From NCBI GenBank assembly GCA_949752735.1, contig OX457043.1, positions 40,487,297 through 40,551,296 on the forward strand: a stretch of 64,000 bases of DNA, read 5' to 3'. Within the stretch, counting starts at the first letter, position 1; each line of letters starts with the position of its first letter. Below, one piece after another: positions 22,873-34,333 of this stretch. Source of the DNA: Lumbricus terrestris. Its lineage: Eukaryota > Annelida > Clitellata > Crassiclitellata > Lumbricidae. The translations under genes were made by a program, and so were the position numbers. Below the pieces are notes generated by a model. That model was not told the DNA's origin, made no database searches, and saw nothing but the letters and a program-made list of their open reading frames with translations.

Positions 22873-25800
22873 ATGTGCGACGAAACAGTTGCCGACAGCG
22901 ATGTGATCTTGGACTCCAATGTATCTATTCCGGCAACCAAGTACCAAGAGATTGTCCGGACTGTAAACAGTCAAGATATCAAACTGAAAGCGATGAGAAA
23001 CCTGCACCAAATCATACAGTCCAAGGACCAGGAGTTGAAAGCGAGTTGTGAGAAAGTGCAGAATCTGCAAGCGGCGCTAGACAAGGCAGAGATGCGATTA
23101 GCCAATCAGATTCGACTGACGGTGAGTGGTGCACATCAGTCAACTTTGGAAGCAGACTCTGTTGGTGTTGGACAGAACGTTGCCCTTCCAGCCGAGCAAT
23201 ATTTAGACAGACCATTAAGTCAGACAACGTCCACCATTAGACCGGCAACAGACAAACTTCAGCAATCTTCCGCCAGTTCTTCTGACTTGGAAGAAGATTG
23301 TGCTTGCGATCCTGTACCTGAATCCAGACGAACTGTTGCTGATAATTCTCAAAAGCTGACATCGCCTTATCATCGAGAGCATGTTCAAAATTCGAAAACA
23401 TGGAATCGTGAGTCGCCCTCTGTCAATGCCCGCTCGGGAGATTCTCCTGCACTGCAGAGCCGAGGAGTCAAACTATCGCCACCTGCTTTTGAGTCTGTCG
23501 GAAAAGTGGAGTCACTAGCTGGCCTGGATTCCATGGAAAAGGTCTCACTGTCTGGCAGCCAGTCCTTGAAGTCTATCGGAGCGACGACGGGTTTCTCAAG
23601 AGACCTGCTCGACAAACTGATGCAGCAAAACGCGAGATTGAAGAAGGTCATTCGTGATATTCTGCATCAGAAGGGAACATCGTTTGAAGACTATCTGGTG
23701 AGTGAAGAGCAAGTTAAAATGTAGGGCCTACTCTGTGTTAGTCAGTTATTCTAATTCTATTCTAAGGTGACTAATGCAGTGTCTATATAGTCTTGATAAT
23801 GACAGCAATGGATAACAATGATCCCAATGTCATTCTTGCCATACTAATTGTAATTTTTCTTGTATAAAAATTTTCAGTCACTTGTGGGACTAAATATTGT
23901 ATAAAGAATTTTGGACTATGAACTTGTCTATGTAATTTGTGTATATTAGGTCAAATATTAGCGTTTGTATATTATTGGGTGAACTTGGACCAACTTTAGT
24001 GAAGATCTTGCATCAGCATTGACAGAAATACGTAAGGGATGGCTATTGGTCTATAAAGCAAGTAGCGTGAACAAATTGTAAAACATAAAAGTAGGAACAA
24101 CGATGTCATTACTTATTGAGTCGATTTAATATCAATTCTATAGAAAAATGTTGATTATCATGTTCCTAAGAAAATCTTTCTTGATTTCACTTAGATTAAT
24201 GCACTTCATTTAATATTATAACGTTTTGTTTTGTTGACGGAATACATCTGGAGGAGAGTAACAACGTTAGCTTGCTGTGTCAAGTGTCTTAACATCTGTT
24301 TCATCATTGTTTTCAGGACCGGCAAGAATCGCAGGATGTGATCACACAGCTTCGTGACGACCTACGGCTAACAAAGGCGCAGAACGATAGACTGAAAGAT
24401 GTCATCAACTCTCGTGATTCCGCAGATATATCAAAGAAGTATTCTGAACTCAGTGAAAATGTAAGAAAGCATGATGTACATACATACATCAATGCTTAAT
24501 TTATGAGTAGATGACATCAGCGCACATGACATGATATGAGATAAGCTGACATGATATGCGATCTGAAATAGAAGAGGCGGACACTGATTGCATTCGCGTG
24601 GGTTTAACAAACAACATTTCAGTTTGTGTGTTTTTAGACTTAAATTGGTGAAAATATGGACAAATTTTTAATACATCCTGACTTTATTACATATATTAAA
24701 GGAACAAAGATATATAAATCATTGGTGTAATACTAATGATGTGATTATTATGATAATTTATTGCTAAGAACAGTTATATTAATAACTTTGTGACTTTATA
24801 TTGAAACCAAGTTCCTTATATTCAGAAGAATGACAGCTTTCCGGAACGTTTCAGAATTTGAGATTTATCTTGCCTTTTAGGCCTTGTATGATGATGCCAC
24901 AAGTACAATGTACTATTATTACATACATACTATTTTGGTGTACCAATGTAACTCTGAGGAGTTTCTCTTGAAATGGTACTGTATAAATTTACAATTCCAA
25001 TTATTGCGAGCACTATCAGTCTTGTGATAATTATGAATTGACTAACTGGTCATATATAACTGATTATTGCCATTTAAATGAGATGCATGAATTAAAATGT
25101 GCCGCACTGAAATGTCTAGTTTCAGAAGCTGAAGAGAACGGCGACGATGATGCACGCGATGGCCGACTCTTACAGCAAGGAGTATGAGAAGCTGAAGGTT
25201 GAGAACAAAGACCTTAAAGAAGAGCTGTCTACAGCCAATCAGAAAAGCAGATCACTAGAGTTGAGACAACAGAAGGAACCCAGCAATGGTGGAACGACAT
25301 TGCCGGTAACTACAACTGAATTACTGAATTCAGTTAGCAAGATTTCATCAGACTTTCTTAATTTCTTAGGCATCAAGTAATTGGACTGAGCTGTGATATT
25401 GAGGCACTTGTGTCTCTTTTATTCAAGTAAAAATCATGGACTATAATATCTTATGTACCTAGATCTAGGACATTATTAACAAGTCATGTTACAATTAGTT
25501 TATAGTTTAATGGATGTGGTTGCATTGTATCAGCAAACACTAAACACATTGCAACCAGTTATAACAGATTCTCTTAAAATCATCTTTCAAAAATTGCGCA
25601 TGTACCGTCTGACCAGTGTCAGTTTTACTTGGATCCAGCTACTTCCTTTCTTCTGCTATGAATACTGGACTGGTTTTGTCCTTGGTAAGGTTTTAATGTC
25701 ATTTGATGTCTCTCAGGATTTAAAAAGATGATGTATAGCATTATTCTGAGATTGTCATGACCACACACATCCGCCATCATCCAATTGGTCATTATCATCT

Positions 25801-28639
25801 TTCTGATGACACACTGACAGATTACAGGGTCATTTGCTTTCCCTTTTGCTTTCCCTGCTGTGTCCACGATGTGAATCACGATATGAATCATGATGTGAAT
25901 CAGTCTTCTACTACGTGACTCTTCGCAACAGAATTGACTACAGCAGAGAACTTTTACGAAACACATTGTGTTCTAAAACTGCCAAGATGTCTAAATGTCC
26001 TTTTGTTTTGTACTGTGCTTTGTTTGATGTGGAACCTTCCTTTTGTTTGTACAGATGTCTGCTGGTGCTGAAGGGACCATTTCTACAAGTTTGTATGAGA
26101 CTCTGAAGTCGCACTGTGAAGAAGTTTCAATGAAACTGATTTCAGCTGAAGCCGAAGTTGAAGCGCTGCGCTTGCAGTTACAGGTTTGTCTTCGGTTGTT
26201 TTGCCGACTTTATTTCAGTCATATAGTACAGAAAAGACAACTGAATTGAATTTGAACCTTTTAAGGATAGCAAACAATGCAAATAATTGATATTGCTGTT
26301 TCTTCGGAATTGAATTAAATCAAGGATTCGTCGTGTTTTTGAAGAACTTTTCTAGTTGCTTTTGATTACATTAGCTATTATTATTATAATTTTGGACCCA
26401 ATGCACATGTAGTTCCTCAGGATGTAGAAAAATTAGGGATAGCATTATTCTGGGCTTGTTGGTCTTCATTAATGTGCTGAATGCCAAAAGTGCTGTGAAA
26501 TGTAACTGCACTGAAGCATTGGATGGCGACAAATGAGCAAAGCACTGGTAGATAACTGTTCCTATGTTATCTCCAGTTATCTGTGCATGGTGGTATCAAG
26601 GTTGTTGAAAAGAAAGCCAGGCCTTCATGAATTAATTGGACCAAGAGTTTCAGAGGTTGAGAGCACATTGTGACAAAGTATGGTGGCAGAATTTATTGTG
26701 ATTATAATTATTATCAATATTGATGTCGTTTATTATCAATCTTCTTATATCATTTATTTAATGTGCAAGACATTAACACGAAAAGCTTTGTCAAGTTTGC
26801 CTAAATATTACAATGGTGGGTATAAGTTCATTGTACAGAGTTGCTTGTAACCCGGTGTGATCAGCACGATGTGTTGCTGCCTGGTGTATAGTTTTGAGTT
26901 TCTTTGCTGCAGAAGTGTCTAAGGTTCTGTTATATATATATTTTGCAGCAACAATTATTGAATGAGGAAGTGCAACGAAAAACAGCCGATGAAATGAGGA
27001 AACAATGTGAAAATCTAAGCACAGAGAAAGATCTGCTTAAAACTCAGGTATTGCAATCATGTTATTCTTCAAATCTTAAGATATTTTGCTCTTTGAATGT
27101 AATTTTTTCTGTCATTTGCGATTCCTCTGATTGTGATCTTTAGATAATCGAAGGTTTTTGGCAAATTATAGACATGTAAATTTAACTTGTAAGCAACAGT
27201 TTTGCTTGTGAGACCAGAATTATTCTTTATTCCACTTTGCTATTTACTTTTTTACGTAAAGAGTATAGTATAGATGTTTGGAGTAAAAATTTTACATGTT
27301 GGCAATACTGACCAAGTATTTCATGTTGATTTTTTTCTTCTTAGCTGACTGTTTTCCAAGAGGACTTCACGGTTGAGGAGAGAAAGCACGCTGATAAGCG
27401 ACAGCAGCTGGAGTCTTCTATCGCAAAGCACCAAGACTGGATAAGAAAACTGGTGGCTGAGGTGAATAAATTAACAACTACTTGCTAAAATCTTAAACCC
27501 TCGATCGGTAAGGGGTTAAATGTATTAAATGTAAGGATATATGCAACAACATTTGACAGTCGATTTATGTAGTATTTAGTTTGATGTAAGTGAAACATTT
27601 TGCTATAGTAATTATGTATGTATCTGAACATTTATAGGGTTTTATAGCGCTTTTCATGATTTCAAAATAATTATAGTCAGCATGCTTAGGTCTCTGTGAC
27701 AGATCTCAGTGAGGACCTGTGAGGTGTTACAAGCGCCTTTTGGACATTAGTTCATCTTCAAGTTGCAGATGATCAGGTTCTTCTAATTATAATCACTGCT
27801 CCCTTTCTGAAGAAAGTATGCTATTCCCCTACGGCTGTAATATTCCCCAGCAGCTGTATAATTTGATGCTATATGCATTACGCGCCAATGCAGTCATCTC
27901 ACAGTGACATTCTGCAGAACTTGCTAGTCAGTGAGTTGCTTTGTTAAACTGGTTAAATTGAGAGAATTGAACTGATGCATGCTGACTATATATGGATCAT
28001 CTATGATGACGGGAAGAGCTGAGTCTCAGAGAGCAAACATCTGGGTTGAGTTGACTAAGGCTTAGATGATCAGCAGACTGGTGACAAAGACAGCGAGATA
28101 GATTGATGTCTTTGTCACACATGTTTGAGGCATTTTGAGCCTTGTATGTAATTTTTATTTTTTGTGTAGTTTCATGTTTGAGAAATAGATTGCTAACATG
28201 AATAATGAAAGCGCTGTTTCATCTCGAGTTTTTGTTTCCTGGTTTTTCTCAGGCACAGAAATCCCGCAGTCTTTTTGAAGAGGAGAAAGGGCAGAGAGAA
28301 AGAGCGGAAACTGCTAGGGGTGAAGTTGAAAAGAGATTTCGCACCTTCATCCAGCAGAGCAGATCTGCATCGTCGAATTGTGGATCGGAAGAGAACTGGC
28401 AGAGAGGAGGATACCACCGTCACGCGTACCAAGAAGACCTGCAGGTTGACAATGGTGGCGACTCATCATCACCATCAATGCCTCCTCCCAGCTTTCGACT
28501 TGAGAGCCAACTCTCTAACGAAGCCGCCTTTGAACATGAACAGAGCGGTCCGCTGGTTTGTCCAAGATGTGAACGTGAGTTTGAAGCGAGAGACGAACAG
28601 AAGTGGAGGGATCACTGTGCGCGATGCACGGACGACTAA
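22873..28639 (+). CDS. Coiled-coil adaptor with UBAN-like core and C2HC zinc finger (NEMO/ABIN/optineurin type)
   Basis: Seven phase-0 exons: 22873-23697, 24317-24460, 25126-25305, 26055-26183, 26949-27047, 27345-27461 and 28253-28639, all with AG/GT borders, encode 626 residues. Residues 1-90 and about 250-530 are heptad-rich coiled coil; 90-240 are serine-rich and probably disordered. Exon 6 holds LTVFQEDFTVEERKHADKR. This resembles the UBAN core (an acidic-D-F-x-x-E-R signature) through which NEMO, ABINs and optineurin bind Met1/Lys63 ubiquitin chains, although the canonical arginine is one position late. The C-terminus CPRCEREFEARDEQKWRDHC followed by ARC fits a C-x2-C-x14-H-x3-C finger, as in NEMO, optineurin and ABIN-2. 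Likely a cytoplasmic NF-kB or selective-autophagy adaptor. Upstream non-coding exons are possible. Orthology among the three families is not resolved. Confidence 0.82.
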
Positions 28640-29146
28640 CGCTCTATCGTTACCGTAAATTTATATTGCTCCACCTCAAAAGAAAAATCCCCTCAGACGC
28701 GCTTTCTATTCCCAGCGAAGAGGTGAAGCCATAGGCGAGGAGATGGAGAATCACGAAGGTGCAAATTATACGCTTGAAACAGCTTGTGGAGCTTGCCAAG
28801 TTGATGATGGTCGAAAGAACAAGAGCAGGGTCTCTCATGAGACGAAGAATTGTCAATGCCGATCAATGGGATGTGACAACGAGTTGTTCTATTCAAGTTC
28901 ATCTTGGAATGATTCGGAACATCAAGCACGTGATGGCGAGTCTACAGCTTAGTTGTTATTCAGAAGAGACTTCTGGGCTATTAATCCAAAACAATTCGGT
29001 AGAAATCTTTGGATTAGTTGCCCAGAAACCGCGGAACAGACAGAGAATTTCACATTGATCCCCAAAATTGTCCACTGATGCTACAGAATGTGAAGAATGT
29101 TACATAGATTTCTTTCATGAACACAGTAGCATTGTGCTCTCACCTT
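28640..29146 (+). other. Probable 3' UTR / downstream flank
   Basis: No further coding exon is recognised after the TAA at 28637-28639. Frames at 28743-29058 overlap one another on both strands and show no known motif. Confidence 0.45.
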
Positions 29147-29307
29147 GCCCGAGTTGTATGGTTGCACCATACAACTGTATGATTGCACCAAACAACTGTA
29201 TGGTTGCACCATACAACTGTATGGTTGCACCATACAACTGTATGGTTGCACCATACAACTGTATGGTTGCACCATACAACTGTATGGTTGCACCATACAA
29301 CTCGGGC
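29147..29307. repeat. Palindromic 21-bp minisatellite, seven copies
   Basis: Seven head-to-tail copies (29155-29301) of TGTATGGTTGCACCATACAAC; the second copy has two changes. Each unit contains the dyad GTATGGT-TGC-ACCATAC. The array is also enclosed by the inverted pair GCCCGAGTTG (29147) and CAACTCGGGC (29298), so the whole locus reads nearly the same on both strands. Frames of MVAPYNC heptapeptides are a by-product. Confidence 0.93.
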
Positions 29308-29855
29308 ACGTTGGCTAAGAATTACATATCTTTTAACTCGCAATTTTATGGCTATTTCGAGCAGTTGTCTTTGCAGCCGTGTCATGATTCTTTTAGCCTT
29401 AACCCTTTAGTGATGAACATGTCAAATTGCTGGAATACCGATGTAGCTCATTGTTAAAGTGTTAAGGTGACTGCTGATGTATGGCCACTGGTGCAAAATG
29501 CATTTGACTTACCATTGAGTAGTAAAGCCCGTTCGTTGTGCCATTCCATTGAGGCTGATCTACCTCACCACTTGCTGGAAGCTTTCCCTCCTTTCAAGCC
29601 ACTTCCATGTACCAGAGGAAATAATGTGAATGACATTTGGGTCACATTTATTTGTATCTGCTGGATATTGCTAGTGAGAGGCAGTCTCCTTCTCATCATT
29701 GTTTTAATTCTGTGACAATGACAAGCATTGCTTGCTTTCTAGTTGCAACAGTCTTTATTTTTTTACATCCGTGTCGGAATTTATTATACCAGAATTTAGT
29801 GTCACGTTAATGAGCATGTGTTTGAAAGACTCGTCTACACATTTGAATTAAAACA

Positions 29856-29990
29856 GTGCAATTTCAGGCAGACTTGTCTGGACTACAAGCCAGTGTCTGA
29901 CTACCACAGTATATCTAGAGGGTTTCTAGATATACTGTGGTAGTCAGACACCGTGGCTTGTAATCCAGATAAGTCTGCCTGAAATTGCAC
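29856..29990. repeat. Long hairpin (inverted repeat, ~65-bp arms, 5-nt loop)
   Basis: The left arm begins GTGCAATTTCAGGCAGAC and the right arm ends GTCTGCCTGAAATTGCAC. The arms meet at TCTAGA-gggtt-TCTAGA, with only a few mismatches over about 65 bp. It may be a tiny MITE or foldback. A transcript would form a long stem, but there is no evidence of transcription. Confidence 0.9.
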
Positions 29991-30199
29991 CGTATAATAT
30001 GCGACAATGGTTCTGATCCCTTGTTAAAGCCATAGTTTCAGAGAGTGCAATTATCATGAATTTGGTTATATGCATGCAATTATGTTCTTATCATGCGCAT
30101 TGAACATTATATTATTTATTTGGCATATTCAAATTAAATGATGGGTAATTGCATATGTATGCAAGTTTGTATGTAAGTTACATGCAGGTTTTATGAAAG

Positions 30200-30450
30200 T
30201 TCTATAAAGCTATTTGTGAGATGCTCTAGTGAAACCAGGCGCATGTCTCATGATAGCGGCCAAAAATGAACGACCGGATCAAAATTGTGTTTTGATTTTG
30301 CATCAGATTCATGTAACATAATCATTTCATCAATCTGATTCAAAATCAAAACGCAATTTTGATCCAGTCGTTCATTTTTGGCCGCTATCTTGAAAATGTA
30401 TCGAGTGACATGCGCCTGGTTTCGATAGAGCACCTCACATACATATGTAG
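30200..30450. repeat. Foldback element, ~110-130-bp arms
   Basis: The left arm contains AAACCAGGCGCATGTC, then ATAGCGGCCAAAAATGAACG and GGATCAAAATTG. The right arm carries the inverse (CAATTTTGATCC, CGTTCATTTTTGGCCGCTAT, GACATGCGCCTGGTTT). The spacer is about 35 bp around 30320. Confidence 0.88.
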
Positions 30451-30808
30451 AACGTAGATATGCATTGAAGCAAGTTCGTAAGTTTGATCCGGTCATTTTA
30501 TTTATATTTTACAAAGACATGTATACATTGCACCTACCTACGGACAGGCTCCGTGTACATTATACCATTCTGTACATAACCATTCATGCTCTGGATTTGT
30601 AATCATTCACTACTGACTAATTTATTGTGTAATCGAAGGTAGTGTAGGGTTGAAGTAACACTTGTATCACATTTGAGAATGGTGCACAATGTATGCTCAA
30701 TTGGTATCTTAGAAATCAAAGGACTTTCAAGAAAACTACAATAATATCATCTTCTATGTTTTTTAGTTGCTCGCCATCAGTTCACAACTGGTTAACCTGA
30801 TATTTTTA

Positions 30809-30866
30809 TTTATGCATAATGCATATATGTTATATATGTATATAACATATATGCATTATGCATAAA
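30809..30866. repeat. Perfect palindrome, 26-bp arms
   Basis: The arm TTTATGCATAATGCATATAT plus GTTATA is followed by a 6-nt centre and its exact inverse. It abuts the left end of the mariner-type element at 30873. Confidence 0.92.
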
Positions 30867-30872
30867 TATATA

Positions 30873-31651
30873 CACTGTGTCCGGATAAAAAGTAGCCCCC
30901 ACAAATAAGTGTAATAACTCGGTCAAAACTCTTAGGATTTGTCTGAAATTTTAAACAGAGCAATAGTGACCATATTTACACGAGATCCTAAAGCCGATTA
31001 GAAATATTCGTGAGTTTGTCAAATTTATGAGCGTTTAAAATGCAGCACCAAAAAATTGAACTTTCCAACATGGAAAACCTGAAAAGAAGTGAAATTCAGC
31101 TATATATGGTGCTCAAAATGTCCTTCTTGTTTACGAACACACGACCGTAGACGTAGTAGTTGTCCAGGGATACACTCGGCTTCATATCTCGCAGCTGTGG
31201 CCGCCCAGCAGTCCAAACCTCGATCCGGAGTAGCAGGTGCATTTACTGGCGGGGCGCGTTTTTCGTTCACGCGTATTCATGACATTGATAACCGTAGGGC
31301 GCGTCTGATTGAAGAGTGGCAGATGTTTGACCAAGTGATCATCGACCGGACCATCAAACAGTAGCGTCTACGTCTACGGTCGTGTGTCCGTGAACAAGGA
31401 GGACATTTTGAACATTGGATATAGCTGAATTTCACTTCTTTTCAGGTTTTCCATGTTGGAAAGTTCAATTTTTTGGTGCTGCATTTTAAACGCTCATAAA
31501 TTTGACAAACTCACGAATATTTCTAATCGGCTTTAGGATCTCGTGTAAATATGGTCACTGTTGCTCTGCTTAAAATTTCAGACAAATCCTAAGAGTTTTG
31601 ACCGAATTATTACACTTTTTTGTGGGGGCTACTTTTTATCCGGACACAGTG
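30873..31651. mobile_element. Mariner-derived inverted-repeat MITE
   Basis: It begins CACTGTGTCCGGATAAAAAG and ends with the inverse …CCGGACACAGTG. TA lies at 30871-30872 and 31652-31653. The inverted repeats run about 290 bp and include the C-terminal transposase codons: the right half encodes RARLIEEWQMFDQVII, a stop, then RSCVREQGGHFEHW, related to the transposase end at 18150-18289. The left half carries the same coding end in inverse orientation. The element is thus two opposed copies of a mariner 3' end joined at about 31160-31200. Confidence 0.9.
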
Positions 31652-31659
31652 TATATATA

Positions 31660-31691
<32 letters not shown>

Positions 31692-31867
31692 TGTGTGTGT
31701 GTAATTGATATGTTCTTATTTGGTGCTCATATTAATGTGCATGATAAAATATATTCATAAACTTTATGAATATGTATGATATTGTATGTGTCAGTACACA
31801 CATAATGTCACATATAATATATGTGTGTACTGATACATGCAATATCATTGTGCACCATTTTCAATAC

Positions 31868-32180
31868 CAAAAACTCAAGGAGAAGGCACAACAGAGAATG
31901 GAGTGGCATATGCATACCATTTATACATATTATTACAAATGGGTACACAAGTACACTCAATGCATGTTAACATAATAAAAAATAATATTTATCAATATAT
32001 TCATATATTATATTTATATAATATATGAATATATTGATAAATATTATTTTTTATATTATATTATATATGTATTATAACTCAATGCATGTTAACATAATAA
32101 AAAATAATATTTATCAATATATTCATATATTATATTTATATAATATATGAATATATTGATAAATATTATTTTTTATTATG
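31868..32180. repeat. Compound palindrome of AT-rich LINE 3' sequence
   Basis: Two direct copies (about 31959-32056 and 32082-32180) of CAATGCATGTTAACATAATA and the following AT-rich stretch. Each copy is itself a palindrome (TTTATCAATATATTCATATA … inverse). The pair is embedded in a larger inverted repeat: the left arm from 31868 (CTCAAGGAGAAGGCACAACA) reappears inverted at about 32176-32285. Confidence 0.88.
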
Positions 32181-32420
32181 TTAACATGCATTGAGTGTAC
32201 TTGTGTACCCATTTGTAATAATATGTATAAATGGTATGCATATGCCACTCCATCCTCTGTTGTGCCTTCTCCTTGAGTTTTTCGTATCCATCCTCCATCA
32301 TGCTAGACTGGATGATAGAGGACGAATACCAGAAACTGAAGGAGATGGCACAACGGAGGATGGAGTGGCAACATTTTGCATTTGAACTTGCCATGGGGCA
32401 GATAACCTGTAGAAGATGTA
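32176..32420. pseudogene. Divergently arranged RTE-like LINE 3' ends
   Basis: On the minus strand, about 32310-32176 encodes MMEDGYEKLKEKAQQRMEWH. Immediately to the right, the plus strand from about 32306 encodes LDWMIEDEYQKLKEMAQRRM then EWQHFAFELAMGQ. Both match the end of the LINE ORF at 39710-39804 (LDWMMKDGYQKLKMKAQ…FEPA). A third, plus-strand fragment (KLKEKAQQRMEW) begins at 31868. These are 5'-truncated tails of one LINE family facing in opposite directions. Confidence 0.85.
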
Positions 32421-34333
32421 TGTATTATTACAAATTTGTATGCAAATACACTTAATACATGTTACATATGTCACATTGTAACAATTTTTATACTGGTATA
32501 CAAATTATTGCCATCCGAGTACAATCTCAGTACATGCATATAATGTGCTTTGAATACAGTTTGGCGCATGCAGTTTGTGGGTACACATGTTTGATTTCTA
32601 CCAACTATTTTGTGAGACCGCAATGATTGTACACCTAATAGTGGTTGGCTATTGGTCTATTAAAGGATATTATGACTTAACCAGTATTTGTATGTAGTTA
32701 CGAAACCAGCCACACTGATTGGATCATAAGAAGTGTCCCAGAATTGCTGAGTGACACTTTAGAAATAATATCATTATTCAGTTACAATTACAGATGCATA
32801 TATTGCTATTATAATTATTTGCATTCTCGTAGATACCCTGTAGGCCTATGTTCAGATCCTATACATTGTTGTGCCTACGTTAGCTTCATACTATATCTGG
32901 TAATATTACAGACATGTATATGACTGTTGCTTGTAGCTTTCCCTGACTCGGTCAAAAATACAATATTATTATTACGAGTCGATTTGTGCAGATCAAGAGA
33001 ATGCAACGAAATAAATAAGAGCAGTTCTAAGTCAATTTAGCTAGCCGTGATTTAGCAATGAACATGAAGTGCTAGTGGCTTCATTTTCTTAGCTCTGGCA
33101 TATGAGGGCAAGTGACCAGTTTCTTCTAGCCATCTTATTGTGTGGTCAGCGTTCTTGTCATCACTGAGTTTGTAACGAAACGCTATGCAGATGCGCTTCA
33201 ACGGCTGCTAGTAGGATTACACTAATACATGAATGTTCAGCATCCTCTGAAAGCCATTCAGCGATATATCAGGATAAATACATTATTTCTTTGCATTACA
33301 AACACTGACTGGTCCACTACCAGAAAAGCACTTACTGGTCTACCTCCAGACAAGTACTGACTGGCCTTATGCCAGACATGTGTTGACTGGCCTAAATCCA
33401 GACACTCTGGTTTTAATGCAGTGTGGTTGGACTTCATTTTGCAAACACCATTTGTGTTTTCTTACTTTAACTTGTGTGAGTCGGCCGACGTAACAAATAT
33501 CAATCTTTTATTCACCAGATAATTGTAGCACAGTAACAAGACAAAAGAAGTAAAATATAGAAAAACATGAAATTTTATAGCGACAGTGCCATTAATATTG
33601 TCATGAAATGTTATATTAAGTGACATGAGCTTTGTGATTTAGGATGATGGCACCGAGTTGTGTATGCCATGGTAACCATTCCAAAATAACGCTGCCTAAT
33701 TTTTTATGCTAAGCAGTCCTGTTGCCTTGGATTAAATAGCAATATTAGAAAGACAGTTCCTAATAAGCTAATCTCAAAATGACAGCAATGGATATGAAGA
33801 GCTTTTACTTACATTTTATCACTCTTGTCTTACGCCAGACGTGTTGACCAGACACTCTGGAAGGTCGAGTAAACAGATCCGGAAATAAATCCTGGCTACG
33901 GCCTTGTAGCCTACCATACTGTTCAGCGACTAATTGTTCAATTAGGTTAGCCCAATTGTGTAATTATGCTAGCCTAATTGTTCAATGTGATGTCACCCGG
34001 TTGTCTGTGCAGTTTAAAAATCGATTGATTTTGAAACTTACATAATTGAACTGCTACGTGTTACATTATTATAATTGCTTAAGTTTATAAATGCAGCTGA
34101 TGCCCTGCTGGAGGGAGACTTGATTATTGTTTCATTGTTAATTATGACATGCATTGCCATCACGACTGTGGCTTACTCAGATCTTGCCGATCCTGTCTGC
34201 AAGTAGTGCATTGATCGATGGACCGAAGATGAGTGCACCGACGATCTGATGTCAAGGAACGATCTGAAGAAGACTGAAGATTGTTCATCCTGTTTTTCTG
34301 CTGGAGTCTCGTTCTCTTCTGTGTTGTACTCGA
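32421..34333. other. Intergenic; no gene seen
   Basis: AT-rich, without a convincing frame. A degenerate ~35-bp repeat with ACTGGCCTA..CCAGACA phrases occupies 33305-33405 and is echoed at 33838-33865. A pair of TAGCCYAATTGTTCAAT phrases sits at 33930-33985. Confidence 0.45.

Noticed and set aside
29147..29307. CRISPR-like array
   Set aside because: Units are contiguous with no unique spacers, and the DNA is eukaryotic. The 86-bp array at 44790 was rejected for the same reason.
29068..29457. 129-codon frame with MVAPYNC repeats
   Set aside because: The 21-bp repeat is open in frames on both strands; no homolog or splice support.
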